Origin: Epiperipatus broadwayi
Taxonomy: Eukaryota; Onychophora; Udeonychophora; Euonychophora; Peripatidae
NCBI GenBank assembly: GCA_028023455.1
Contig: JAQFVV010012442.1
Coordinates: forward strand, 2,206,903 to 2,270,902
DNA length: 64,000 nt
Reading direction: 5' to 3'
How positions within the stretch are numbered: the stretch's first letter is position 1; each line of letters opens with the position of its first letter. Under the pieces are notes generated by a model that was not told the DNA's origin, made no database searches, and saw only the letters and a program-made list of their open reading frames with translations. The position numbers and the translations under genes were made by a program. Positions 48,641-63,380 of this stretch are shown here, in pieces.

Positions 48641-51600
48641 GTAACCATATATTTTAGTATAAAATATAATAATTGATGTAACTGGTATAAAAATTTCTCT
48701 GTCTTCTTTTGGTGATTTGATTGGCTTGATTTGCACTTTGAACAGATTACTCTCTTATATTCAAAATAATTTATTAGAGAGAATGGGTAATATTTTGCCT
48801 TACTTGTTGTCTATATTATTTTAATAAATTTAAATTGCTTCTTTTCATATACTAATTCATATCAAAATGTTTAACTTTTTAAAAATTTTGACAACACATT
48901 AAATTTGGTAAAATATTATTAAAAATAATATTTAAATTTTATTTGTTTAAAATGGTCTTAAAAATTATTTTCATTGAATTAAAAAAAAAAAACCATTTGT
49001 TCAACTAAATTTAATTATTAAAAATAAATACAGTAATTACGTATGCGTTTCAATGTAAAAAAGAAAGGAGCGTGAATTAAAAAAAAAGATCGTCTGATAG
49101 TGTTGCTTTGGAGAGAGAAAGAAAAGAAAATGGTAAAAGGCAAATGGTGTAAATATGATAAGCTTATTTTAAAATAGTTAACAAGTAAACGGATTTACTA
49201 CAAAGTTTTCTATAAACATAAAAATAACATAGTGGTATTTAATAATAAGATGAATTGCTAAATTTAAAAGTCTGTTCAAGTCGGCTAACCAGGTGGATCA
49301 AATCGCTAATAATAATTTTCCAATATTACATTTGAAATATGTCAGAGCTTTCCAGTTTAAAAGCAGAATTAATTGCAAGATTTTGGTATGTTTTAAAATA
49401 TTTATTATTCTACAATTTGGAAAAATTAAATAAGTGTTTTAATTACAGAAGTTTTATAAATATGAAAATTTGCTTTTTAAAAAAAGAAGTTTAAATTAAA
49501 GTAAAATGTTAAAGTTATTAACATAGTTTAATATTTCCGTTTATAATTTTAATAAAAAATATAGTATTGATCGATATTTAACTTTGCAATGCCAGTAATA
49601 TTACCATTTGGATAATAAAAACAGTCTTCAAATAATTAATTAAAGCTATTTTCTAATTTTATCGTCAGTTTGGAATGATTAAATTAATTGCTATAATTAG
49701 TATTCCTAGATTTAAGCATGGATAAATAAATATTAGCATGGATGTGATAAACTTGGAACAGTTTTAATAGAGAAATGTAGAAATTAATAACTTATGAAAA
49801 AACATTTTCATTTAAACTCTGCATGTCATATTTTGGAATTGTTTCATGTTTATGGAGCCACGTAAAATCGTTAATCTAATAGTGCTTATAATAAGTAATA
49901 CAAATGGATAAAATTACATATATGGAATTCAACTATAATTGTAGCTATTACTTCGTATATTTATTGTTCGACACATCGTACATGGATTTCATGGATCATA
50001 TTTGTAGTTATAAAATGCTATACAATTTAATTTGTGATACACACACCTGCTAGAATTCATGTATTGAACTATAAAATGCTATACATTTAATTTATATCAC
50101 ACACACACACACACCTGTTAGATTTTATGTATTTGATGAATAATGCATTACTTTAATTTTATTGTTATATGAACTTGCATGTGAAGTTCATAAGTTATAT
50201 TTTATTAAGTTTAAATTAATAGCGGTTGAATAAAATACTTATTCAAGAGAATAGCGCTTGCAAAAAAGCTTGAAAAGTACTAAATGAATTTATGAGATGT
50301 ATCAATTTTTCATGAGGTATTTTGTGAGTCTTTCCAGATTTCTATTCCTATACTAATATTACTTATATTATATTACATATGTTTTATTTTAAGCAAGATA
50401 AGTTAGTACATTAGTTGTCCTGATTAGTGTAACATTTTATTATGCAAGAACCCACATTTGCTAAAATGTTAGTGTTTTCTGAATGGTCAGAATAACTGAG
50501 GAGGATGATTTTGCACTTTAATGTAAATAAACGTTGATTTATAATTAAACTTACTGTGCCGTTGCTATTTGTCATTCGTAAAATCAGAAATCATAAACCT
50601 TGGATAGAGCATACATTGAAGTACATACTATCGTCAACATGATATAAGAGTTTAGTGATATTTTGAGAAAACATTTGGATGCTTTTCATCTTTGGTAGTT
50701 TATGATGTGTAAGGTACAATAAAATCCCATTTACCTTTTCCATCATTTTAGCTTTGCGTAGTTGATTCTAGTATACAATATAAATTGATTATTAAACCTG
50801 TAAACAGATTTACCAGATAATGACATGATTGAATATATTTACTTAACGTTTTTAAATTGTCATTTGTCAGTATAATAAGAGTCTCAGTGATATAGTAAAC
50901 TATAAAAAAAGAACCCAAGTATTTATGTTTATTTATTGCAAAGCTTTACCTGGACTAGCATTTGTATTAAAAATCATATAGATGGTTTAAAATTTCATAA
51001 TCTTATGTAGTTCCACAAATTATGCCATCTTGTACATGGTCGGCCATCGGGTCTCATACAATGAAAATCGCAAATTAAGGTTTGAAAGATAATAACATTA
51101 CATACTTATAATTTGTTTAATGTATTTTATCATACTACTATGATAGGTCTTCGTGGTACACCCTGGCTGCGATCAAATTAAATCATAAAAAGTTTATGTT
51201 ATATCATTAGTTTGGTCTGTTGTAAGTTGCTCCAGATTTTGGTTGTGGTCTTTCGTGCATAATATAGATGGCATGATATGCTTTTGGATACAGCTCTTAA
51301 TAGCTGACAATGTGCAGCAGGAATTGATCGGTGATCGAGGTTACAATTCTCAGCGCACTTATGTTTTGGTGATATTATGTAGTTGGGACAACAATCGAAT
51401 GGTCACAATATATTGTACCCTTTTGTTTAGGTTAGGATGAATTGTTTAGATCAATTTACTAGAAAATATTAAATTTCAAAGCTAAGTAAGGGAATGATGT
51501 ATATAATGTGTTGATGATCTTTTGAAAATCTAGTTAGAGCAATTAAAATAATTACTCTATAATATTGTGCTAGTATTATAAAAAAAAAAAACAGTTATCT

Positions 51601-54600
51601 AAAGATAAATTATAATATTGTATCGGTGGGAAAACTGGCCATAATAAATACTGCATTAATAAGTCTAGTAAATAAATGATTAAAGTAAATTTTAAAAGTA
51701 ATAACTTAAAGTTGAATAAATACACTATTTAATAATAATTATATGTAATAATTCTACTTAAATAATCATTTAATTAAAACTGGTAATATGGGAGACAAGT
51801 GCATATTCGATTTTATAATATTAAAATAATTATTCTAAATGTTGCTATAATATTATTTTATGTAATACTTTGTAAATTAAATCATTTATTTTATTTTTGG
51901 TTAAATTAGAAGCATTTCATGTATTTTTGTAAATCACGTGATGTGTAGATATTCACACATGCACTTGCAGAGTTTTCCTAGTCAAGTTGCAAAATTGTTT
52001 TAAAATTCTAATATAAGATTTAAAAAAATAATATATTTGGCTATTCCAAAATAAAAATAATATTAGCTGTTATAATATTAAGTTGGGTTTTTAAAAATGA
52101 ATATAATAAGTAAAAGTAGATTTTTATTTTGTTTTAAAATAACTACATTTTAAAAGAAGGCTAAAAGTAATAATAAATATTATAATATGATTTTAAAATT
52201 ATTTTAAAGTGCTTGATATGTGTAAATAAAATATTAAAATTAACTAAGCATTAGATAATATAATAAATAATAAATATTTAGTAATTTATTATTTATTTTA
52301 ACTTTAACCCAGTGTTGCTTACCCAGGGTAGTAATAAGTAAGCATTGTTTAAATTGACCAATCAGGGAAGTAAATTGCTTAGGTATAAAACAGGTACACA
52401 ATTATTTTTCAGGGTACTAATATTGTTATTATTAAGACTACAACTTCTATCGATGGAGTAAGTTATATTAAACAACTGAATCTCTGTTAATTTACAGTTT
52501 TAAAAATTAGGAGTATCAATAATAGTCAATTTATTTATTTTAAAATTCTAAAAAATGTACACTAATTTATTATTAAAACATTGTATAATATGGAGATGCG
52601 AGGCTAAAAATTAAATAATTCCTTACCTGCTAATTTTAACGTCAAATTAAACATGAAGAAATCATCATTGAATTTAAAGTTATGGATAAAAATGTTGAGT
52701 TGTTATTTTTCTATTGGGCACATAATTTTGCCTGTCATAATAAATGATTTTACTTTGCTATGGAGATCAGTAAGTTGGACAGCACGGAGGAGATTTAAAA
52801 AAAGAAAATGTTCACCAAAAATGGAGAATAAAAAAAGTATAAAATTTTTGATTCGGAAAGTTATTTTTAAGATAGGATAATGAATTTTAAAAAAACTTTT
52901 GACATAACAAAAATAATTATTTTAAGACACTAAAATATTTCTTTATGAAGAAATATTGAGAATTAATTTTAAAAAATATGATTTTTAAAAAGATATAAAA
53001 AATTAAGATTATTAGCAAAATTATTTATATTATATTGGAAAAATCTTTAAAATAAGTTAGTTATTGTATGCTGGACATACAAAAGATTTTTCAAAAATTA
53101 TTTATGGAAATATTTGAAACTACATGATAAATGCTGTGGAATGCTAGTTTTGTTGTTGTATCAAAGAACACAGACCAATGGGAAATCTGAGTAAAAGCAA
53201 TAAAACTTTTGGAAATTATTTCTTCATATAATATTGAAAATACATTTAATAATTAATGTTTTAAAATAAGAAGAACCATGAACTATTTGTAAAAACTTTA
53301 AGAGCAGATCTATAGTGATTTATAAAGCAATCCGTATATTTTACAAGTCGACTTACCTTTGTTTTTGATTTCTTTTTTTAAAACATTGTCATACATGTTA
53401 AAGGGGAACAATCAGAGCATGCATGTCAGTAAAAGTTTTGTTAACCAGCACTGTACCAAGAGAAAAGACACTTTCTTTAATGAACTTTTTATCGAGGGAA
53501 AAAAGAACATTTCATCTCAAGAAGTTTTTAATGGAACTTTGTAAATATAATTTTAAATTATTTCTTTTGCTAAAAAAATTAATATTTATGCTTATTTATA
53601 GAATAGAAATAGGAAAGGAACATGAAAACATTCAATTATTTACTAACCTAGTGATTAGATTCTTATTAAAAATCTTTAATAATTTTAAAAAAAACTTAAT
53701 ACTATTTTTAAAGTATGATAATGTGGAATAAATGATAATATGCAATGTTTTATTTAGTTCATGATCCAGAAACATCAATTAAGTAATCACCAGTGGAGAC
53801 ATATTATTTATGGTAACAATTGTAAGAATATTGATAATTTTATAATGTATTTTATTATTTTTAGTGTGGATGTATAAGAATGTATATGAAAAACATGATG
53901 CATACACACAGCTTATAATTTATTTATTCATTTTAAAAATATGCATATTTTATTTATATTATAAGTATATTTTAATATAAGGGAAACATAAGTATATGAT
54001 TCTATTATAACTGAACTTAGTGTTTACTTTAAGTGAATAAGGTAATAAAGTGGTATATAGATACTGATTGTTTATATTTTGAATTTAAGAGTTATTAAAG
54101 AATGAAGTAATATTTTCTTATTGATCAGTTAGATTGTTATTTATACGTGAATTTATTTATTGTTATAGAAATGTAGGAAGAAATTTAGCGATGCAATGAG
54201 ATAGATCTTTAATGATAATAGCTTGGTAGTAAGTTAAATGAAATCGAGGTAATATTTTATGTAGGATTTATTTATACTGGAATAAGGGTAGTTAGTAATA
54301 ATGATTATGCAAGTATAGATAACTTAGCCCTATAGCTTGTATATTTTCCATGGCAGTGTTTTTCTGTGTGTTGAAGTTGAATACTCCATAGAGCTGAATA
54401 AATAGCCTGTACATTATATTTAGTAGTAGAAGTTATTAGACAAAGAAGACATACCTCATTTATTATACACTGTTACCATGATGATTATTTGATAGAGGTA
54501 TTATTGAATTAAAACCCTAGTTTATTCCATATACTTAGCTGTTCATTTACTGTCAAAATTTCTTGGATTGCATCTTAAAGGACAGTATTTAAAATATGAA

Positions 54601-55726
54601 ATGATGAATAAGTTTGAAGTGTAGAATTGTTATTGAAGAAGATAAGATAAGTTATATTATTGTTAAGTAAAGATAGAAATAAATGCAGAGAGTACAAGAA
54701 TATAGTTTGTCAGTAAAGAATCATAAAACTTTTCATATTTGAAATTGATTGTTATTTATTACAAATAAATAAATGATAATTAAAGTGGGTTTATAAAGAT
54801 GTTGTTTAATTATTAAGTTTTAAAAGACTTAATTATGATGCATATTTTTACAAGTAAAGGGATAAAACTAAATCGTGTTTTTGAAAAATATAAGTAATCA
54901 TAAGTTTGTACAAGTTATTCTATAATAACAATACATCAATACGTACATTTTATTTGACATTAAAATTAATGATTAGTAAGCAGTCTAGGTTAATTGCGAT
55001 GCTATTAATTAAAATTATTCACATTATTAATAAGTTAGGAATGACTATATGGAATAGTAAAATTATTTTGAAAAGAACTAAATAACAATAATAAATGCAT
55101 ATTGAATATAATAATTTATATTTTTTTTTAAAAAAAAAACTTACTGACTTAATGAAACTTAATGGAAATGTAATAAAGATACTATGATAATATTTGTAAT
55201 AATAGATTTTTTTTTTTATAAAAACTATGTTGTGTATTCCATATTTTATTTTATTTAATCTATTTTTTTTTTGAAAGTACATAAGTGGGAGTAAACAAAG
55301 TTCATTAATGTTGTAAATAATGTACATAATTTATTTTTGAAGTTTGTTAATAAATTTGTTAAGTTTGTTTATAAATCTTTGTGCTGACTCAATTTCTTCA
55401 CATCACAATTACATAATCACAGATAACTAGAATTAAGATATAATATTTGCACAACATAAATAAAACTATTATTTAAGATTTATAATATTTTATTGATATG
55501 ATTTCCTTTAAGAAAATTCATATATTATAATAGTGTTATGATCATAGAGTAACCATAAAATATTTACACATAATTATAGCATTATTTTGGTTGCCATATA
55601 TTCTCAGATTATAAGATCATACCACATATTTATTTAAGATGTCATATGGATAATAAAAGATTACATTAATTATTATTTATTATTATACATGATTAATATT
55701 ACAATGATATTAGAGTATACATTGAA
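48641..55726. other. gene-free AT-rich DNA
   Basis: About 7 kb without a supportable gene. Contains poly-A/T runs, a (CA)n run at about 50098-50112, a promoter-like site near 52384, and a less AT-rich patch at about 51020-51430. Open frames at 52653-52880 and 53359-53731 are basic, low in complexity and without motifs; I do not call them genes. A multi-exon gene with small exons cannot be excluded. Confidence 0.45.
52358..52411 (+). promoter_or_regulatory. possible Pol II promoter
   Basis: CCAAT (52358-52362), TATAAAAC (52384-52391) and TTTCAGGG with A at 52411 are spaced like CCAAT box, TATA box and initiator. GAGTAAGT at about 52456 would serve as a splice donor. No coding exon is recognised downstream, so this may be an old LTR or chance. 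Confidence 0.3.
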
Positions 55727-55902
<176 letters not shown>

Positions 55903-56445
55903 ATTAGAATTAGTCAGTTGTAGTTAGGAATGACATTAAATCCCTTATCATGCTTAATTACATAAAATATAATTGCTTCAAATTATTTTAAAAGAACCTG
56001 AGATTATTTGAGTTAGATTAGTTAAATAAAGAGATGATGATTATTTTATTGAGATAATTTTAATTATTTGGAATTAATTCATTAGGAATAGTTTTACTTG
56101 GTTAATTATTGTTGAAGACATAGGAATGCTATAGATTTATTGTTTGAGATAATAGGAAAGGATAGTATTCTTATGCCATTTGAGGTAGTACCCTATAGGA
56201 TATTGGCTCAATGTATTCATTTTGTCACTTGTAAACTCACTTCACAGTCTCATGATTTTTATTAGATATTTATCTATTTAATATATGAAACCGAACCATA
56301 TTATTATTTATTAATTTGAACTAATTTAATAACAGCTAGTATTAAAGAATATAGTTATTATTGATTACATACATTTTAGATGAACATGACTATTTATATG
56401 AGCTAGACCAATTTATTATTATTACAAATTTCCTGAAAGTGAGGG

Positions 56446-56448
<3 letters not shown>

Positions 56449-56527
<79 letters not shown>

Positions 56528-56553
56528 CTATATATATATATATATATATATAT
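56449..56553. repeat. (TA)n microsatellite
   Basis: About 105 bp of TA with two small interruptions near 56515 and 56528. Confidence 0.95.
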
Positions 56554-59500
56554 AAAGTACTGGCATTATTTTATATACATATATATTGTAACCATATACA
56601 TCTTTGAATGGCATGGAAGCATCTCAACAAGTTATTGATTATCACTATGACCAGATACAAGGTTCATATTGCAACCATCATTACATGGTATCAGCAATGC
56701 AACTATACTAATTTCAACTAATAATATAAAACCTATCCAGGTGAAGTATCTGTCAGGTATGTCTAGCTCATGGGATTTATTGGTTTAAGCCAACAGATTC
56801 TCCAAATGGTATATATTGCACCATACTTATATTAATATTTCCACACCATCCATACTTGCAACTGCATAAATATAATTGATATACTAATTCTAAAATGGAG
56901 ATATATTTCATTAAAGTTACCAAAACTTTTATACTATAAAGAGATATCCATGATCATCATCAACAGCTAAGTAATGGTTTGTCCATACATCAATAATTTC
57001 AATAAATAAGTTTAAAATACAGATGATTACATTCTTTTACAGAGACATGAGGGAAATCTATTATATACCTCAAACCCTATATGTCATATTCAATAATCAA
57101 ATAACTTATACAATTTACACATTCATATCTCATTTCAATTATGGGTATGGGTCTATTTCTATAAATCGCTATAATCACTTAATAATATGATGACAACCAT
57201 AATCTCAATATTTATGTAAACACCCTATATAATCGACATTGATGATGATGAATAAATTATAACTAACTAACATAACTCATATCTATCATTCAAACTAGGC
57301 ATGAATACTTAGATTCCTATTAATCATGAGATTAAATCAAACCAATGATGATAAAGATCAACCACCCCCTGATGATGTGTAGGTACACATGTAATGAATT
57401 AATTAAATAATACAAAAAAAACTAAAAGTAACGATAATGCTAATAATAATGAGACCAAAGCAAAAATATATTATATATCTGTGTTTATTAAGATTATTTT
57501 CTTTTAATAAAATAAATTTCTAATCATTCAATTGACTTTAATTATTTTATATTAATAAAATAATACATAAATAAAAAAATTACTATGCGTGTAATCAAAA
57601 GAATTAAATGCATATACTCCTATTCATTTAAGATGAGCTGGTTTAAAATTAAATATTCCAATAAAAAAACATTCTATGTAATACTTATTCAATACTTCTC
57701 CAAGTTTTATTATATATATTTTATAAATGCATTACCAAACATCACTCACACAGTATGTGTGTGAGTTCACTTTCATTCGACTTATATTTGTATATGCAGG
57801 CATCCACACACACTCGTGATATGTTAACATAGATATAATTTTAAAACTTTTTTTTTCTTTTTTCATATCATTAAACTACAAATAAATCATACCAAAAAAT
57901 TATTTAAATCTTGAACAAAGAGACATTTATATCAACTTAAATATTCAAAATAAATATAAAACAAAACATTATAAAATATATTTACAGATTGCAAAAGTAC
58001 ATTTGGTTATCCCATTAATATTTGGTTAATCCAATAAATGACACAATAAATAAAAAACATATTAAAGGACAATAATAAAAATAAATATTCAAAGATAATA
58101 AAAGAAATCAGGCTTAATAACTTCAAAATATATTTGCAATGTTGTTATGCACAATAGTAATTAACAATAAAAAACAAACTTTTAATGTTTATGTATTAAA
58201 AAAAATAAGAAGGAGAAATGAGATTTGATCAATGGAAGATTTAAATGATTACTTTCAAACAAGTAAAAAAATATTAATAAACTTCTAAATGTTACCAATC
58301 CATGTTTCAGTTCTTGAAATAACGGTCTAAGCTGACACATTAGATTTCTCTTTCTTTAGTTTCAGGCTAGTTTATGGCACTTTACATTTTTCTCTGTTTG
58401 TATAATTTTTATAAGATGTAACTTAAAACTGGAGAAAGTTCATGCCATTCTGTGTATCTTTTAGAAACATGTATATATCAATTAATATACTGTTGAATTT
58501 CTTAGCACTTCTAATGGAACAATAAAAACTTTAACCAAAAAAACTGCTCAGTAGATTAGTTGAGGCTAAATGTGTGGTTCATATACATCTTTTTTCTTTT
58601 CTTCTTTCTCTTTACTGATAATGATAATGCTTTAATAAACCATGGAATGTGAAAGAAATCATGGAGACAAAATGTGATTCTCGCAAGGTTAATTATAAAT
58701 GCAGCCATATTCTTGGTCTTAGACATATATAGATGTGTGCAGAGAAATGTGTAACTCATGGCAGCTTTTATCTCAGGACAAAAATAAATGCAACTAACAA
58801 TGCATTATTTCTTTCCTAATTGCTAATACAGAAATATATATAAATATGGAGTACATTTCCATGAAGCCACAGTCTATAATAACACCATTTTACTTTTGGA
58901 CCTCTTGGATGGATCTTTACTGATCACTGTAAAAAAACTCATGTATTTCTCCCACTAATCACTTCTTTCTTTCTTTCTTTAAATACTTCTCATGACTCCT
59001 GTTTGTAAAATACTTCCCTTTTTTTCTTGGTACATTAAGCTTTCTCTTCTTAAATTTACTTTTCCTTCAAGCTTTCATATTAATAAATTATTGTTTTATT
59101 TTTGCTTAATCATTTAAAGCAGTCCCTTAACATTTTTTCTCTTTTCAAAAATCTAAAATCATTTTTCTCTCATTTCTTCACTTACTGTTCAGAGTAAGAT
59201 TTGGACAATAGCAATAATAATGCTTTTTTTTCTCTCTGTAAGATTTGAACAAGGAAGAATGAATACTAACTTAACTTATCTTTAACTCACTCGTTTTCAT
59301 ATTTCATAATCAAGATGATATAAGTGTAGCTGGGCAAAGAGTGTTCCCTATCACTTCTAAAGTTGCTTTCATCAATTAACTACGATTTTTTTAAACAAAC
59401 AAAATGCGTTGATCTTTTGACACACATGATAAAAAAATTAAAACTTATAACTGGTAACTTTACTGTCAGCTTCTTTTTTTTCTTTAAAAAAAAAAAAAAG

Positions 59501-59960
59501 ATTATTTCTTCCCTTATATCAAAAAACGTTCCTCTTCTCTTTTCTTTAAAATTTATTTTTACAAGACAATATTGATACAATAAACAAGTCTGAATATATG
59601 TGTAAGTGTGATTACAAACATTATTAATATTTATCAACATATTCATATCTTTCTTTTTTAAACCACACAAGTGGGTTAGATTCAACAACTTTATTATCTA
59701 TGTTAACCTGTTTTAACTATAAAATAAATTATATAAAAGAACTATTATATTATATAATATAAAAATACTAAGGTTTAAAACTATTTATTTTAATATTCAT
59801 CATTTTTTTAATTACTACTCACTAATAAAAATCATATATATATATATATAATTATCGATAATACACCCAAAAATAAATTGGGGGGGGGGGCTGCTAACCT
59901 CTCTTGATTTAATAATATAGATGTGGGGATTGAATTCTATCCCTACAATATATATATATA
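56554..59960. other. gene-free AT-rich DNA
   Basis: No coding potential. Minor items: poly-T/A runs near 57848, 59226 and 59473, a TA run near 59839, and a G10 run at 59881. No transposon was recognised. Confidence 0.5.
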
Positions 59961-60558
59961 TAATTCTAATATTTTCAAGAATGATTTCATATTATTATTA
60001 TTTTTGAGATATTTCATGTAGCACAATAGTTAAATAGCTGACATTTTAGTACAATAAGAAGTATCTATCTCAGAGCAGCCTTTTTCTCAAATCATCTTCA
60101 TTCTGTAAACAAATCTTTCCCATAATAATTAATAATCTTAATTCTAATATTTTCATGGATAAATGATGATTTAATGTTATTATTATTTTTGGGATATTCC
60201 GTGTAGTAAAATAGCTAAATAGCTGTTGTTTCAGTACAATAACAACTACTTTCATCAAAGCGTCCTCTTTCTCAAATTATCTCCATTCTGTAAAGAAATA
60301 TTTTCCATAAAGATAAATAATGTTAATTTTAATATTTTCCAAAATAAATGACGATTTCATATTATTATTTTCAGGATATTCCATGTAGTAAAATAGCTAA
60401 ATAGCTGTTGTTTCAGTACAATAACAAGTACCTTCCTCAGAATGTCTTCTTTCTTAAATCATCTCCATTTTCTAAAGAAATATTTCCTGTAAAAATTAAT
60501 AATGTTAATCCTAATATTTTCACAGATAAATGATGATTTCATATTATTATTATTTTCA
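59961..60558 (-). repeat. tandem array of ~180-bp units with hammerhead-like core
   Basis: Three head-to-tail units, 59961-60138 (178 bp), 60139-60323 (185 bp) and 60324-60505 (182 bp), then the first part of a fourth. Each starts TAATnCTAATATTTTC and contains GGATATTCCrTGTAGT and AGCTAAATAGCTG-like segments. On the minus strand the units read YTGANGA-like, then a hairpin with GTAC/GTAC arms and TTGTTATT loop, then GAAA; unit 3 has CTGAGGA, unit 2 TTGATGA, unit 1 is more decayed. That is the order of hammerhead core strands, but no stem I or cleavage triplet is clear. Tandem units of this size are what the animal retrozymes show. Confidence 0.7.
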
Positions 60559-60610
60559 GAATATTGTGAAAATAATAATAATATGAAATCATCATTTATC
60601 TGTGAAAATA
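60515..60610. repeat. perfect 44-bp fold-back
   Basis: 60515-60558 and 60567-60610 are exact reverse complements around an 8-base spacer (GAATATTG). The left arm is the start of tandem unit four. Confidence 0.97.
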
Positions 60611-60770
60611 TCACAATTAGCATTATTAGTCTCTATGGGAAAGACTTGTTTACAGAATGGAAATGATTTGAGAAAGATGCTGCTCTGACGAATGTACTTG
60701 TTATTGTACTGAAACATCAGCTATTTAGTTATTTTACTACATGGAATATCCTGAAAATAATAAGATAAAA
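60567..60770 (+). repeat. inverted unit of the ~180-bp repeat
   Basis: About 200 bp matching the tandem units in reverse. On the plus strand: CTGACGA at 60684-60690, a hairpin GTAC-TTGTTATT-GTAC, then GAAA at about 60710-60713. It is followed by (CA)n and (TA)n. Confidence 0.8.
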
Positions 60771-60792
60771 TTACACACACACATACTTATTA

Positions 60793-60794
<2 letters not shown>

Positions 60795-60851
<57 letters not shown>
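60795..60851. repeat. (TA)n microsatellite
   Basis: About 28 pure TA units; borders the possible solo LTR. Confidence 0.95.
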
Positions 60852-60854
<3 letters not shown>

Positions 60855-62996
60855 CCGAATACTCAATCTATTCTGAAACAGAGGGCTCCACCAGACCACT
60901 ATGTGTCTGGAAAATTTGTTTACTGTGATCAGAATAGATGATGATGATGGTTTGTGCCGACTAGACTCAGGGAGAAACAAGAGGTCTTAAATTGCTTAGA
61001 CAATTGAGACAAAAGCACAAAGACAAACGTCAGCCAAATGAAGTTTAAACATATTTCATAAATTTTATTATGAGAAAATAAATTATTAAATATAAGTTTA
61101 TGACACAATAGATGGGGGTTAACTCAGGCATGTAACAGACAGACTAAAGGCAAAGCTATGATGGACTGACTGATCTTCTAATAAACAAATTTAAAAGGGA
61201 GGAAGCAAATTTCGTTCAGCAGAGGATTCACTTAAACACTGGTTTCCACTTTATGATATTTAAACCATATGCCCCTGAAATAGATCAAAAAACCCAGTGC
61301 CGATGAGCTTTCTGAGATATAAGCATGGTCAGATCTCGAATGTCCTTATATCGGTATGAACTGCACCAATTACTACATTTAAAATAATGGCGATTGATCC
61401 ACTTCAAGAACAATCGAAAAATATCATTGAAACGAAGAAACAATTAAACCTGGTGAATCCCAGCCAAATGATTGGCGAAAATTACTTTAAAATTAATAAT
61501 TAATGGTCTCAATAAGAGACAAGTAAATGATTAGAAAAACAGTTATGTCTGCCCAGCATTTAAAGAAAATAAAATTATAAACAAATTCTGAGTACACACT
61601 CTGACAAATTTAAAGCACACATAATAAATACAAACAGAAATCTATCGGAGAGTGCACATGAGTACAAAATATCAAAAGTTTAAATACTCTAGCAGAACGA
61701 AAGAATTGCTCACCTGTAATTTAAGAAAGGATAAATTCTATCTTCCTGCTGATGACTTATAAACTTACAAAGAAAAACACAATTCTAATTTCCACTTTTA
61801 GAGATATTAGAAACGAAATCTCCACCTGCGGCAAACTAGATGATAAAGTCGCCAGCCAAAAGATTTTCGGAGGTTTGCGAAAGCGCAAACACAGTGTTTA
61901 CAAATTAATTATTGAATGCTAAATAATTACAGGTAAGCATTTAAAATGCATGACTGCTAAAGCATTTATAAAAGTCTTACATAAAAATAGGAAACTCACT
62001 AGTCACTCTCCAATAAACAAAAATTGAAAGCAACTTGGAATCTTAAAACTAAGATTCCAAGACACTTTACAAAATCTTAGAAAACACAGCAAATATTAAA
62101 TATGAGGCTATATTGTTTAGGAATACATATTTATGATTATATTGAGCGGAGATTTAATGAGAATTAATTTACCCTGGGAAGAATAAAAACGAAAATAGTT
62201 ACCTTTCGGTAAAACAAAGTTCACGTAGAGTGCGCACTTTTACTTAAGTTCATTTTCAGGTTCTTTAGGCAGCAAGGTAGATGTAGAGAGGTTCCAGCTT
62301 CTTTTAGGTGTTCAAGGCATTACTGGAGCAAACTTGAAAGTCAGGGATCCGTCTTTTGTTGAATTAGCAAGCCATTCGGGTGGTGACAACACGTATAGAA
62401 TTTTTCATCTTGTGGCAAGCAGAAGTATTTAATAACAGCTCTTGTCCTTTAAGAATTTAAATGTCCATGCTGATATAAACTTTTACTTTAAAAACAGCTT
62501 GTCTATTTACGAATAATGAATTAACTGACACTCCAAATTTTCGGGGCTATTTATACACTGCTCCATTTTCCCGTGAAACACTTTACTTGTTGTCCAATTT
62601 CTACGCCTTAGGCAGGGCAAATCTTAATCCCCCACTCAATCTATCTAAGAATTCTACCCTGGGTTTATTGAAATGAAAACAACAACATAAAAATCAAATC
62701 TCCGCTATAAAAACTGTTAACACTAATTAAAATAAAAGCAACAGGAATGCAATTAGCTAGACATCTTGTTTTTAAATCAAATGGATTTAAAAACAGGCGG
62801 TATATGAAAACTATTTTAAAATAAATAAAAAACATTTTTTTTAAAAAATCTGTTTTTCATATAAATGTGTGTTTTGATACACGCATTCTTTTTAAATAAT
62901 AATGAAAATTTAAACTCTACGTTTAATGAAAATTAAAAGCTTAATAAATTTCTTTTTTTTTGTAATGACACCATTGAATCGGATTTCAATCAGGTT

Positions 62997-63000
<4 letters not shown>
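60852..63000 (-). repeat. possible solo LTR
   Basis: A 2.15-kb block, more GC-balanced than its surroundings, lying exactly between two (TA)n tracts. Its length equals that of the LTRs in this window, and it carries an LTR-like promoter on the minus strand. It has no ORF and no second copy here. The minus-strand 3' end reads GGTATTATA, with the same last five bases as the gypsy LTR. It does not align with the other LTRs by eye, so it would be a fourth family. It could instead be host promoter DNA. Confidence 0.4.
62523..62555 (-). promoter_or_regulatory. TATA box plus initiator
   Basis: On the minus strand TATAAATAG (62555-62547) is followed by TCAGTT (62528-62523); the initiator A at 62526 is 29 bp from the first T of the TATA box. 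This repeats the arrangement in the LTRs at 28246 and 32350. Confidence 0.6.

Positions 63001-63028
<28 letters not shown>
63001..63028. repeat. (TA)n microsatellite
   Basis: About 14 TA units at the other border of the possible solo LTR. Further TA tracts lie at about 63304-63352, 63836-63862 and 63881-63912. Confidence 0.95.
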
Positions 63029-63033
<5 letters not shown>

Positions 63034-63380
63034 AGTTTTATTGTAATCTGCTAGCAAGGCACAACATTACAATACATAAATTTATTACTTTCTTATACAT
63101 GATGAATTTAAAAGTGTCCCTGACATGAATATACCCTTCAAATTTTAACTTATAAATTGCCATAATAATTCGAAAACATACATTGTCTTCACTTACATGA
63201 TGAAATATAAACAAAATACCTTCACGAGGGAGAGGCTTCTCAGACCCACAACTAGTATATTGGGAAACATACCATGACATATTCCAACACACTTCTGCTG
63301 AGGTATATATATATATATATAATATATATATATGATATATATATATATATATTGAAATGAAGATTTTCATGGGTTGCATA

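Noticed and set aside
51240-51440. Host exon or SINE in the less AT-rich patch, with B-box-like GAGGTTACAATTCTC
   Set aside because: The box is too far from consensus, no A box is present, and the 65-codon frame has no motif.
52653-53731. Basic open frames of 61-102 codons as host genes
   Set aside because: Short, overlapping, low in complexity, without domain, signal peptide or codon pattern beyond AT-richness.
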